NCBI GenBank assembly: GCA_963840835.1 | Contig: CAWJAM010000006.1 | Span: 124,001-188,000 of the forward strand | DNA: 64,000 nt | DNA from: Rubrobacter_D sp963840835 | GTDB lineage: Bacteria > Actinomycetota > Rubrobacteria > Rubrobacterales > Rubrobacteraceae | Direction: 5' to 3' | In this document: positions 1 through 8,779 of the stretch, one piece after another | Layout: every line of letters starts with the position of its first letter | Numbering within the stretch: position 1 is the stretch's first letter | Program-made: the position numbers and the translations under genes | Notes under the pieces: model-generated | Database searches by the model: none | What the model saw: the letters and a program-made list of their open reading frames with translations, nothing else | What the model was told of the DNA's origin: nothing

Positions 1-816
1 GCGCACAAGGCCGGGGCCGCGATCGTCCACCTCCACGTGCGCGAGCCCGAGACGGGGAAGCCGAGCTCGGACATCGGGCTCTTCCGCGAGGTAGTCGGTG
101 GGATCAAAGAGCGGTGCGACGTGATCGTCCAACCGACCACCGGCGGAGGTAAGGGGATGACGCTGGAGGAAAGGGCCGCCGTTCTCCCCGAACTGGAGCC
201 GGAGATGGCGACCTTCAACACGGGCAGCTTCAACTTCGGACTCTTCCCCATCGCCGAGCGGGGCGGGCAGTTCGAGGAGTGGGAGATCGACTACCTCGAA
301 GGCACCCGCGACTACATCTTCCGCAACACGTTCGCCGACATGGAGACGGTCTGCGCCATGTTCCGCGAGGCCGGAGCCAAACCGGAGCTCGAGGCCTATG
401 ACGTCGGGCACCTCTACAACATCAAGTACCTGCTTGGCAGAGACCTGCTAGACACCCCCGTGCACGTCCAGTTCGTCCTCGGCGTGATGGGCGCGAACGC
501 GGCCACCATCGAACAGTTGATGCACATGCGCCGCACGGCTACCGAGCTCTTCGGAGATGACTTCACGTGGTCGGCGGCGGGCGTCGGCTACCCCGCCGAG
601 TACCACCTCGCCGCGATGTGTTTGATGCTCGGGGGCCACGTGAGGGTTGGCCTCGAAGACAACTTGAGGGTAAGCAGCGAAAAGCGCGCCGACACAAACG
701 CCGAGCTCGTCGAGAAGGCCGTGGCCCTAGGCGCCATGTTCGACCGGGAGCCGGCCACCCCCGACGAGGCACGCGAGGCCTTCGGGCTCAAAGGCCGTAC
801 CGCCGTCGCGTTTTGA
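1..816 (+). CDS. BKACE (DUF849) beta-keto acid cleavage enzyme, 5' partial
   Basis: The frame is open from base 1, so the gene starts upstream of the window and about 271 codons are present. BKACE enzymes condense a beta-keto acid with acetyl-CoA to give acetoacetate and a new CoA ester, using zinc. Two expected zinc ligands are visible in the HLHVRE motif at bases 31-48, and the third is the Glu in VGLEDN near base 655. The (G)QPTTGGG loop near base 130 is also family-typical. A hydroxyacyl-CoA dehydrogenase lies nearby, an arrangement known from carnitine-type degradation, but the substrate here is not determinable. Confidence 0.9.
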   Translation, partial: AHKAGAAIVHLHVREPETGKPSSDIGLFREVVGGIKERCDVIVQPTTGGGKGMTLEERAAVLPELEPEMATFNTGSFNFGLFPIAERGGQFEEWEIDYLEGTRDYIFRNTFADMETVCAMFREAGAKPELEAYDVGHLYNIKYLLGRDLLDTPVHVQFVLGVMGANAATIEQLMHMRRTATELFGDDFTWSAAGVGYPAEYHLAAMCLMLGGHVRVGLEDNLRVSSEKRADTNAELVEKAVALGAMFDREPATPDEAREAFGLKGRTAVAF

Positions 817-916
817 AGTGACTCGCAGGAGCTTCGACTCGCCGCGAATCGCGCATTCGACCGCGGGCGAATACACGAAGCTGAAGTGCTGACGACCTCC
901 TATGGAAAGGAACAGC

Positions 917-1586
917 ATGAAGAGAGTCTGTGTCTTTGACGTTAACGAGACCCTGCTGGATCTGGCGGCCCTCGACCCGCTCTTCGAGCGGGCTTTCGGC
1001 GACGCTTCGGTGCGGCAACTCTGGTTCAACCAGATGCTCCAGTCGGCTTTTGTGGGCGTTATGACGGACGCTTACACGACGTTCGGGGAGGCGGCTGGCG
1101 CCGCTCTCAGGATGACGGAGGAGCGGCGGGGCGTTGAGGTCTCTGAGGAGGACAGGCTGGAGATCCTGGGCGGACTGCGAGACCTGCCGCCGCACCCCGA
1201 GGTGGCGGAGAGCCTGGACCGTCTGCGCGATGCGGGATTCCGTCTCGCCACCCTGACCAACGGCACGCAGGAGGTCGCGGAGGCCCAGATAGAGAACGCT
1301 GGGCTCACAGAGAGGTTTGAGCAGATCCTCTCCGCCGACACGGCGAGGCGCCTCAAACCGTCCCCCGCCCCTTACAGGATGGCCGCGCGGTCACTAGGCG
1401 TCCCCGACCGCGAAGTGCGACTGGTCGCCGCCCATGCCTGGGACGTTGCGGGCGCCTTGCGCGCCGGGTGCGCCGCGGCGTTCGTCGCCAGGCAGCCCTT
1501 CGACCCGCTCGTCGAGGAGCCGGACGTGTACGGGTGCCGACCTCGCCGAGGTCGCAGACGGGATCATCGCCGCCGAGTCATACTGA
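917..1586 (+). CDS. Haloacid dehalogenase type II, late frameshift
   Basis: This is an HAD-superfamily hydrolase of the L-2-haloacid dehalogenase type (2-haloacid to 2-hydroxyacid). Nucleophile motif FDVNETLLD is at residues 7-15, the TNGT motif is near residue 110, the Lys of LKPSPAPY near 147, and the acidic DVAGA motif follows. I chose ATG 917 because AAAGGAA lies just upstream; an in-frame ATG at 902 has no ribosome site. One extra G in the GGG at 1532-1534 shifts the frame about 17 codons before the expected end. In the restored frame the protein ends at 1586 (IIAAESY-stop), just before a palindrome shared with the convergent gene. Confidence 0.85.
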
Positions 1587-1597
1587 GCGCTGAGGGC

Positions 1598-1633
1598 GCG
1601 CCTTGCGTAGGGCTCGAGCCCTATGCAAGGCGC
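1598..1633. terminator. 36-bp near-perfect palindrome, bidirectional terminator
   Basis: Two 18-base arms (1598-1615 and 1616-1633) are complementary except for one G-T pair. It lies between the convergent dehalogenase and ketopantoate-reductase-like genes and contains the latter's TAG stop. There is no clear T-tract, so terminator is an inference from position and structure. Confidence 0.6.
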
Positions 1634-2634
1634 TGTAGAACCTCGAACACGTCACGCCCAGGTCGCTGTTCGCCGCGCTCCATTTCGTGCATTAGTTCGA
1701 CGACCCGCTCGTTCGTGGGGGTTTTGACGCCATACTCTCTACCCCGCTCGACGACGCCGCCGTTGATCACGTCTACCTCGGTCTTCGCGCCCTTCTCCAG
1801 ATCCTGGAGCATCGAAGCCTTGGTCGCCCCTGCGTAGCCCATAGCTACTTCGAGGGCTTCGTCGGCCCTTTGCTTGTCTTCCGGACCGCGCACGACGAGC
1901 GACTCGGCGGGGACGCCGAGGACTTCGTCGAGTGTTATCCCCTGTGCCATCCCGACGTCGTAGCCCTCGCGCCAGACGGCTAGTGCCGCCTCCTTTCCGG
2001 CGGGGTCGGCGATGACCTCTCGGTAGAGCAGGCCCGAGACTGCGCCGAGGCCGGAGAAGGCGCTGTTTACGAGCAGCTTGGACCAAACCTGCCCGCTGAT
2101 GTTCTCGGTGATCCTCACGTCGGTGACCGTTCCCAGCGCGTCGGCGAGCAGGCGGGTTCTCTGCTTCGTCGCTCCGTCGGGCTCGCCGACCACGAACGGA
2201 GCCCGCGTGGTCTGCGCGAGATGGCCAGCCCCCAGATTCGTCGCCCCCCACTCCACCGTCCCCACGACGAGGTTCTCGTTTCCGACGATGGCGGAGATGC
2301 GGTCCTGCACGAGCCCGTTTCCGAGGGAGACGAACGTCCCTGCCAGGCCACGCTCCACGAGGGGACCGAGAGCATCTTCGAGGTGCGGAGCTTTGAGGGT
2401 TACGAGGGCGAAATCGAAGGGGCCTTCGAGGTCGGAAGGGTCGGCGTGGGCGTCGAGGCGCACGCGTCGCTCCTCCCCAAGGTCGTCGAGAAGGAGGCCA
2501 GGGCCGCGCATCCTCTCGACGTGCTCCTCGTTGGCGTCGAGGACGCTCACGCGGCGCACCTTGCCCGTCATCTTTGCGGCTGTTGCGCCGCCGATGGCTC
2601 CGGCTCCGATTACCAGTACGCTGGCTTCGATCAT
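1621..2634 (-). CDS. Ketopantoate reductase family (ApbA/PanE) oxidoreductase
   Basis: 337 residues. An NAD(P)-binding Rossmann fold opens with VLVIGAGAIGG near residues 6-16. The family helix with the catalytic-type Lys is in VWSKLLVNSAF near residue 187, and the C-terminal domain is intact. PanE reduces 2-dehydropantoate to pantoate, but long paralogues like this in catabolic operons often reduce other 2-oxo acids, so no gene symbol is given. The start overlaps the stop of the upstream hydroxyacyl-CoA dehydrogenase by 4 bp (2631-2634), indicating translational coupling. It is the last gene of a three-gene minus-strand operon. Confidence 0.88.
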   Translation of the reverse strand: MIEASVLVIGAGAIGGATAAKMTGKVRRVSVLDANEEHVERMRGPGLLLDDLGEERRVRLDAHADPSDLEGPFDFALVTLKAPHLEDALGPLVERGLAGTFVSLGNGLVQDRISAIVGNENLVVGTVEWGATNLGAGHLAQTTRAPFVVGEPDGATKQRTRLLADALGTVTDVRITENISGQVWSKLLVNSAFSGLGAVSGLLYREVIADPAGKEAALAVWREGYDVGMAQGITLDEVLGVPAESLVVRGPEDKQRADEALEVAMGYAGATKASMLQDLEKGAKTEVDVINGGVVERGREYGVKTPTNERVVELMHEMERGEQRPGRDVFEVLQRLA

Positions 2635-3620
2635 GACTCGTCACCCGATCCCGCATCGACGGGCGGGAGGTCCGTCAATAGCTCGTTCAAGGCGGCATAG
2701 CGCCGGTCGCGCTCGAGCAGCAACCGCTCCCGCTCTTGGTCGGTGTACTGGAGGAACCCGGCCCCGCTCTTGGTGCCCGTGCGTCCCTGTTCGACAAGGT
2801 TACGTAACGATGCGGGAGCCTCGAAGCGATCACCGAGTCCACCCTTCAAGACGTCGAGGACGTTCTCGTACACGTCGAGCCCGGCCATATCGGCTATCTG
2901 GAACGGCCCGAAGAAGGGCAGCCTGAAGCCGAAACAGCTCCTGACCACCTCATCGACCTCCTGCGGAGAGGCGAGCCCCTCCTCGACGCACCGGACCGCC
3001 TCGAGGAACAGCGCGTTCTGGATGCGGTTGGCCACAAAACCAGGCCCATCCCCGACCACGGCAGGACGCTTCCCGATCGAACGCAGGAACCCGACCAGTC
3101 GCCCTACGACCTCCCCTTCGGTCGCATCTGCGGGTATGACCTCGACGCCAGGCGTCCACTCCGGCGGGTTGAACCAGTGCATCCCACAGAAGCGCCCCGG
3201 CCGCCCCACGAACCCTGAGAGGTCTCCTATCGGCAGCGAGGAAGTGTTCGAGACTATGACGGCGTTTTCCGGCGCTGCCTCGGAGCAAGAACCCAGGATC
3301 TCTTCTTTGAGCCCGATGTCTTCGGGCACGGCCTCGAAGACGAGGTCGGCGTCTTCCACGGCGCCGGCCACATCGTCCGCTGTCTGTACGGTCTCGGCCC
3401 TCTCGGCCGCCTCCTCAGAGAGCAGCCCGGCTTCGGCGTGCCCCCTCGCCCGCCGTATCAGGCGCGACTTCGCCTCCCTGGTAAGCTCCGGCGTTGCGTC
3501 CGTCAGGAGTACAGTGATCCCGGCCGCCGCGAAGCACTCGGCTACGCCCAGGCCCATCGTGCCTGCCCCGATAACAGCGACGCCGCAAGGCCATCCTCTG
3601 TGTGACTCGGCCGCGTGCAT
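2631..3620 (-). CDS. 3-hydroxyacyl-CoA dehydrogenase family protein
   Basis: 329 residues. The NAD-binding GAGTMG motif is near residues 18-23, the Glu-containing VFEAVPED loop near 95, the catalytic His in GMHWFNPP near 147, and the helical C-terminal dimerisation domain has RIQNALFLEA. Members oxidise 3-hydroxyacyl-CoA with NAD; relatives include hydroxybutyryl-CoA and carnitine dehydrogenases. Trp in HWFNPP replaces the more usual Phe, so the substrate is open. The ATG sits on the TGA of the upstream lactonase-like gene (one shared base) and the stop overlaps the next gene by 4 bp, so the three genes are one transcript. Confidence 0.88.
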   Translation of the reverse strand: MHAAESHRGWPCGVAVIGAGTMGLGVAECFAAAGITVLLTDATPELTREAKSRLIRRARGHAEAGLLSEEAAERAETVQTADDVAGAVEDADLVFEAVPEDIGLKEEILGSCSEAAPENAVIVSNTSSLPIGDLSGFVGRPGRFCGMHWFNPPEWTPGVEVIPADATEGEVVGRLVGFLRSIGKRPAVVGDGPGFVANRIQNALFLEAVRCVEEGLASPQEVDEVVRSCFGFRLPFFGPFQIADMAGLDVYENVLDVLKGGLGDRFEAPASLRNLVEQGRTGTKSGAGFLQYTDQERERLLLERDRRYAALNELLTDLPPVDAGSGDES

Positions 3621-4410
3621 CAGGCGTAGTAGTCGGGGGCTTTCTTAAACTTCGGCCACTCTTCCGGGTCGTGGCCAGTAATGAGCGTGGCACCGTGGCC
3701 CTCGACGACACGGCGCACCTTATCGGTAGAATATGCGACGTCGGCGGCGGAGTGGATCAAACCCGGCAGGGCCTCCTCGTTGTAGTGGTCCATGGTGTAG
3801 CAGGCGTCCGCCGTCAGCATCATCTTTCCTTCGCCCGGGAGGTCCACGATCACCGAAGTATGCCCCGGCGCATGCCCGGGCGTAAAGAGCGTCTTTATGG
3901 TGCCGTCACCGAAGACGTCGTAGCCGTCGTCGTGCTCGCCATCCAGAAACATCCATCTAACGTCTTTATCGAAGTCTTTACGGATGTAGGCTGGCTTCTG
4001 GAACCAGTCAGGGGTGTAGGCATACTCGAGCTCCCTACGCTGGACTATGTACTCGGCGTTCGGGAAGTGCCCGACTGCCCCCGAGTGGTCGAGGTGCAAA
4101 TGAGACTGTATGACGTAGCGGACCGAACCCGGATCAACGTCCATCCGCTCCAACTGGTTGACGACGAAGTCGTCTTCGTCCATCACGGGGTCGTAGGCGT
4201 CCACGACGGCGTCCCAGTGGCCGCGGGCGTCTCTGGCAACCTCGAGGGCGTTGCCGCCGTCGTAGAGCACGTTGCCCCTCGGATGGGTTATGAGTAGAAG
4301 GGGACAGGAATCTCGTAAGGGTCACCCAGTCCCTGGTTCATCTTGATGAACTGCACCTGCGTCTTCAGGCTGCCGCACTCGAAAAAGTAAAGCCTTAGCT
4401 CGTCGGACAT
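3620..4410 (-). pseudogene. MBL-fold lactonase-like hydrolase (AttM/AiiB type), single frameshift
   Basis: Metallo-beta-lactamase-fold hydrolase of the N-acyl-homoserine-lactonase-like group. Zinc motifs SHLHLDH, TPGHAPGHTS, TADACY and the terminal ITGHDPEEW are all present. The N-terminus (start ATG 4410 with AAAGGAG upstream; MSDELRLYFFECGS) reads to PVPFYS-stop at about 4288, and the rest continues in the next frame from ITHPRGNVLY. Restoring one C at about 4292 gives one protein of about 263 residues, the normal family length. All catalytic residues are intact, so a consensus error or very recent mutation is likely. First gene of the three-gene operon. Confidence 0.8.
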
Positions 4411-4551
4411 CGGAACTCCTTTCAGATAGGTTTCAGGTTTCAGCAGTTTAAGGAGAAACGCTGCCGCAACCACGTCACGTTTCAGGCGGGCGCAAGTGGA
4501 AGCTCTGACCGGGCACACGCTTCCTGATGCCTGATGCCTGACTTGCCTCCC

Positions 4552-5838
4552 TCACCAGTTCTCCATCGACTCGCGCAGAATGTTCGCCAGATCCTCTTCT
4601 GATACCTCCTTGGGAGCGCCGACGAGGAGGCGCTGCTGCTTCATTGCGCCCTCTACCAGATCGTCTATGTCATCCTCGGTGTAGCCGAGTTCGCGCACGC
4701 CCTTCGGTGCGCCTACGTCTTTCATTAGCTGGATGAGGATCTCGGGCAGCGTGTTCTCGTCGGTGTTCTCGAGCTTCTCACCGGCGAGCAACTCGGCGAC
4801 CTCCCTGTGGCGCTCTGGCATGGCGTCGTAGGTAAACCGGAAGGCCGCTGGAGCCGTGACGATGACGGACCAGCCGTGCGGGACGAAGGGATGGTCTTCG
4901 GGGTAACCCGGCGGCTGCCACTCGTGCTTGAGGCCCGCTATGGGGTAGGCGCAAGCGTGCGGGATGTGGACCCCCGCTGACCCGAAACCTATGCCTGCGA
5001 GGGAGGCCCCGAGCATCATCGCGCCGCGGGCCTCGACGTCTTCGCCGTCCTCGACGGCGCGCCTGAGGTACTTGCCACCGTACTCCAGTGCCCTGGCGCT
5101 CCACATATCTGCTATCGGGTTGGCACCCTGGTAGGGCGGCCTATCGTCCGGACTCTCGGGCTTGGGGCGGGCGTCGTAGGGTTTGGAGATGTAGGACTCG
5201 GCGGCGTGGCACACTACGTCGAGGCCGCAGGAGGAGGTGACCTCGGGCGGCATGCTCCTCGTGAGCAGGGGGTCGACTACGCCCCTGTCAGGGCGGAGGT
5301 GCTGGTGCGAGATGCCCGTCTTCACCCTCTGGTCGGGGATATCCAGGATCGCCACCGTCGTCGCCTCGGCGCCAGTGCCCGCGGTCGTCGGGATGGCCAG
5401 TAGCGGCTTCAGGGGGCCTGGAGGCTTCTTGCCGCCGCCGATGGGGGCGTTGACGTAGTCCAGGATCTCACCACCGTGCGTCGCTATCAGGTCCGAGACC
5501 TTCGCCGTGTCGATGCTCGACCCGCCACCGACCGCGACGAACCCGTCGAAGCCTCCCTCGGCGGCGAGGTCAGCCGCGGCCTGAAAGGAGTCGTCCGTCG
5601 GCTCCACACGCGAGCGGTCCCACACCTCGACCTCTATGTCTTCGGCCTCGATCAACTCCACTATGCGCCCCGTTATGTCAGCCTTGACGACGCCAGGGTC
5701 GGAGACGAGCATCACCCTCCCTACGCCCATGCGCTTCAGCTCCCAGCCGGCCTCCTCCGAGGCGCCGGGACCGTACTTCAGCGGTGTCGCCTCCATCGTA
5801 AAGATGGTCTCGTTGTTCGACCCCGAATCATCATGCAT
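4552..5838 (-). CDS. Iron-containing alcohol dehydrogenase, hydroxyacid-oxoacid transhydrogenase-like
   Basis: A group III (iron-type) dehydrogenase. GGGSSIDTAK binds nucleotide. Metal ligands are in CGLDVVCHAAES, in the SAGVHIPHACAYPIAG stretch and in the HG of PFVPHGWSV. The last two are characteristic of the ADHFE1/HOT branch, which couples 4-hydroxybutyrate oxidation to 2-oxoglutarate reduction. I chose ATG 5838 because AAAGGA lies 8 bases upstream; in-frame ATGs at 5877 and 5904 would add 13 or 22 residues. A 4-hydroxybutyrate role would suit the PHA and acyl-CoA setting but is inferred. Confidence 0.85.
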   Translation of the reverse strand: MHDDSGSNNETIFTMEATPLKYGPGASEEAGWELKRMGVGRVMLVSDPGVVKADITGRIVELIEAEDIEVEVWDRSRVEPTDDSFQAAADLAAEGGFDGFVAVGGGSSIDTAKVSDLIATHGGEILDYVNAPIGGGKKPPGPLKPLLAIPTTAGTGAEATTVAILDIPDQRVKTGISHQHLRPDRGVVDPLLTRSMPPEVTSSCGLDVVCHAAESYISKPYDARPKPESPDDRPPYQGANPIADMWSARALEYGGKYLRRAVEDGEDVEARGAMMLGASLAGIGFGSAGVHIPHACAYPIAGLKHEWQPPGYPEDHPFVPHGWSVIVTAPAAFRFTYDAMPERHREVAELLAGEKLENTDENTLPEILIQLMKDVGAPKGVRELGYTEDDIDDLVEGAMKQQRLLVGAPKEVSEEDLANILRESMENW

Positions 5839-5877
5839 AGTGAGCTTCCTTTCCCCAGCGAGAGATACCAGTTTCAT

Positions 5878-6486
5878 GGTACCCGCCTCTTTCGGCAGAT
5901 ACACATACTAGTAGGAGCGAACGCAACTCGGCGGGGACTGCAGATCTTCTCGTCCTGAAACCTGATACCTGAGGTCTCGAAAGCAGTCTAGCCCATTTGC
6001 GGTAGGCCGGGTGGCATACGGGACGGCCGCAAAATATGCCGAACGGCAGATGTGTCATGTCCCCGGAGACTTTAGAGTATTTGTTACAAGGCCGGCGGTG
6101 GGCTGGCTCCATAAGGTAGAGGCTGAGAAACCCGTCCAAATCTCTGGGCGCTTGGAGCGGGTGGAGCCAATGGCGCAACCGGCTACCTCACTGAGGAGAT
6201 GGTCGGTTCTTACTTGAGACGGTCTCAGGACAGAAAGGCGGTATCAGGAACGAGCATCAGCGGAGGGCTTAGGGAGAGGGCTGGACCTCCAGGCAGAAGG
6301 GAGAAGGCCGGCCGTTGGGGAGAGCTTTATCACCCTTAGCCGCCACAGATCAATCTGGTGGGGAAGGGAAAGGGGATATCTCAGAGAATAGAGCACAATC
6401 GGTCCAGGAGACCGGTTCGATAGGCAAGGACAACGGTCTCAAAAGCATCAGCTCTGCAACAGGAGCCGAGATAGGGAGAGTAGGTA
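5878..6486. other. Intergenic, no gene supported
   Basis: About 600 bases without a convincing frame. It holds one copy of the CCTGATRCCTGA repeat (about 5957-5972) and a 13-bp palindrome TGAGACGGTCTCA near 6214. The last 250 bases before the secreted protein gene have short hairpins such as CGGTC-CAGGA-GACCG near 6403 and could be a structured leader, but I match no riboswitch class. Confidence 0.4.
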
Positions 6487-8051
6487 GTGAGTAAACGAAC
6501 TATAGTGCTAGCGATCGGTGCCATACTGGCGCTGGTCGTTACTGTACAGGTGGCCGCCTTCGCTAGCCACCCGGAGGTAAGCCTCCCGAACAGCAACTTC
6601 GAGATCGATACCAACGCAAACCTCAAGGTCGACGACGCGGCTCCTTCGATCGACTGGGCGAGTGTCGCCGAGACCCGCAAGGCGGACAAGCCAACCGGCG
6701 CCACTGACGACTCGTTCGGCCAGGGCTCCAAGGAGGATACTCCCGTACCTTCCGTGGTCGATGGCAGCATCCCTCCGAACAAGAGCGACCTGCTCAACTT
6801 CGGCGTCTACCTAGAGTCGAATGCGGCCGGCAAGTTCCTCAACGTGTTCTGGCACAGGGTGCAGGAGCCAAGCGGCACGACCAACATGGACTTCGAGTTC
6901 AACAAGTCCAGTACCCTCTCGGCGAACGGCGTGACGCCGGTCCGTACGGCTGGCGACGTCCTGATCCAGTACGACCTTTCTCAGGGTGGGACGAACCCGC
7001 AACTGTTCCTGTCACGGTGGGTGACCTCTGGGCCCAGCAGCCAGTGCGAGGCCGCCAACTCTACGCCGTGCTGGAGCAATCGGGTTAACCTGACAGCTGC
7101 TGGTGACGCCACCGGGTCGATCAACACCACGGCCATTCCCGCGGCGGAGTCTGATGGGCTGGGCAACGTCTCGGCGCGCACCTTCGGCGAGGCGCAGATC
7201 GACTTCGACGCCCTTACGGGCGGTTCAGGTGCTTCATGCGAGTCCTTCGCCGGCGCCTACCTCAAGAGCCGCTCCTCTGACTCGTTCACCGCTGCGATGA
7301 AGGACTTCATCGCCCCGGAGCCTCTGAACCTCTCCAATTGTGGACAGGTCATCATCCGGAAGCAGACCGACCCGGACAAAACTGTTACGGACCCCGACCC
7401 GACGTTCGGATACACGCACAACGTGAACATCGAAGGTACAACCGATCCCACCACGTTCAATTTGCAGGATGACGGCGTCAAGACGATAAACGACGTGCTG
7501 CAGGGCAGCTACCATTGACCGAGGACCCCCCCGCCGGAGGTTGGGAATTCGTAAACGTCGACTGCAGTGCGAGCTCGGGAGTGACAGTCGACACCAGCGC
7601 CGCTCCGCTGATCAGTTTCACCATCGATGCTGCCACCGACGTTGTGGACTGCACATACAATAACCGACAGCTGACATCGACCCTCGGCACAGAGCAGAGC
7701 TTCATCCCGCAGGACACGGCGACCGTCGGCGGCACCCCCAACAACGGGTTCGATGGAACGGTCGACTTCAGGCTCTACGCCGGAGATACCTGCTCTGGTG
7801 ATTCTCTCTTCGAGCAGCTGAATGTCGCTCTTAACGGCAATACCGCCGGCAGCAAGGCGAGCACCAGCAACGACGGTACTCCCACTGCTGGTACCAAAGA
7901 CGGATACACCATCACTGGCACCGGTGGCACCTTCTCCTGGAAGGTGACGTACGAGGGTGACACGAACACGGACGGTGCGCAACATCCTAACACCGAGAGC
8001 TGCGTAGAGGAGTCCACAGTCACGATCGACAACGACAACACTACGCCATAG
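6487..8051 (+). pseudogene. Secreted protein with prealbumin-like and Ig-like domains, single frameshift
   Basis: GTG start after a GGGAGAG site. An N-terminal signal peptide (basic SKR, then a hydrophobic core, ASH at about residue 28) directs export. The first region (to about residue 270) is a conserved actinobacterial extracellular domain with FWHRVQEPSGTTNMDFEF. It is followed by a prealbumin/SpaA-like repeat starting VIIRKQTDPD and then an Ig-like beta-sandwich (7680-8040) with paired Cys residues. No LPXTG anchor or C-terminal helix is seen. At about 7515 the frame changes by one base (QGSYH-stop, then LTEDPPAGG), inside what should be a continuous SYTLTEDPPAGG strand. A hairpin terminator follows. 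Confidence 0.75.
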
Positions 8052-8127
8052 CCAAACGTGCTCGTGTGGTCCCGGCTCTAGCAGCCAGGGCCTCACGGGG
8101 GCACCTACTACAAGGAGGTAAGAAGAC

Positions 8128-8159
8128 GCCGAAGCCCGCTCATAAGAGCGGGCTTCGGC
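8128..8159 (+). terminator. Rho-independent-type terminator
   Basis: Perfect 13-bp stem (GCCGAAGCCCGCT paired with its complement) and a 6-base loop CATAAG, 77 bases after the secreted protein stop. Only a weak T-rich tail follows. Confidence 0.8.
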
Positions 8160-8258
8160 CTTGGGTGGGTGTCTTTATCTGATGGGATAGGTCAAGTTCA
8201 GGGCGGGTTGATGCGTAAGTAAAGAAAGTAGTCAAATCAGACCTGCCGTCGCCCGCGA

Positions 8259-8321
8259 GGATTCCCGCTCCCCACCTTCGCGGGGACGAGTTTCTTGGGG
8301 ACAGGCCCCGCGGGAATGACG
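8259..8321. repeat. ATTCCCGC dispersed palindromic repeat, expanded copy
   Basis: GGATTCCCGC at 8259-8268 and GCGGGAATGACG at 8310-8321 are inverted ends. The interior adds TCCCCACCTTCGCGGGGA and GGGGACAGGCCCC hairpins. A compact version is at 47255-47280 and a half copy at 23972-24000. Confidence 0.7.
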
Positions 8322-8638
8322 TACGGAGAGACCTCCTTCACGGATTCGCAGCGGGTCTGAACACGAGATCCTTATGATCCGGTTGGCGATCTGACCTAAC
8401 TAACCGAGTTTCCGGCTCGCTCGGGAAATAGGCCGCGATGCGAAGTGCGGTGCCGGATAGTAGCTTTACAGATCACCGTAGGGTGGAATAAGCATTCGAA
8501 AATACTGCAAATGGGGTATGCTTCAGACCTCACGAGGCCGCAGAATGGTATTGTGAGTATCGGAGAGGCAACAAAAGGAGACGCGAGGCGCACCTCAGAG
8601 GGTAACGGCTCGCCGCATTCGACAGGTACAAGGTCAAG

Positions 8639-8746
8639 ATGCTCCCCATAAAGCGCACCTCGCCGCTCTTACGCTACGACGTTGCCGTAGCGGTCGTCGG
8701 GGTCGCGCTGGGGATCAAGCCGCTCCGGGAGCAGGCACAACGGTAA
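8639..8746 (+). pseudogene. Remnant of a membrane sensor kinase N-terminus
   Basis: A 35-codon frame, MLPIKRTSPLLRYDVAVAVV and onward to GVALGIKPLREQAQR-stop, has one hydrophobic helix. It resembles the first transmembrane segment of DUF4118/PAS-type histidine kinases (LLRYGVAVLAVALA pattern). It ends 33 bases before the ATG of an orphan NarL-type regulator, where a partner kinase gene would be expected. Reading this as a kinase reduced by internal deletion is an inference; a genuine small protein is possible. Confidence 0.4.
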
Positions 8747-8779
8747 AGGCGGGGGTCGAACTGCCGGAGGACACCGATC

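Noticed and set aside
2078..2926. Long antisense frames over panE-like and hydroxyacyl-CoA dehydrogenase genes
   Set aside because: These are high-GC shadow frames; the opposite frames carry clear family motifs.
3620..4410. Programmed ribosomal frameshift as an explanation of the split genes
   Set aside because: No slippery heptamer or downstream structure at the break, and breaks of different sign occur in many unrelated genes.
5831..6178. Minus-strand 115-codon frame upstream of the Fe-ADH
   Set aside because: No ribosome site, composition unlike neighbours, and it overlaps a dispersed repeat.
6400..6430. tRNA-like T-loop (GGTTCGA) near 6413
   Set aside because: No acceptor stem, D-arm or anticodon arm can be formed around it.
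8445..8651. 68-codon plus-strand frame before the response regulator
   Set aside because: No ribosome site and no family resemblance; it lies in AT-richer intergenic sequence.
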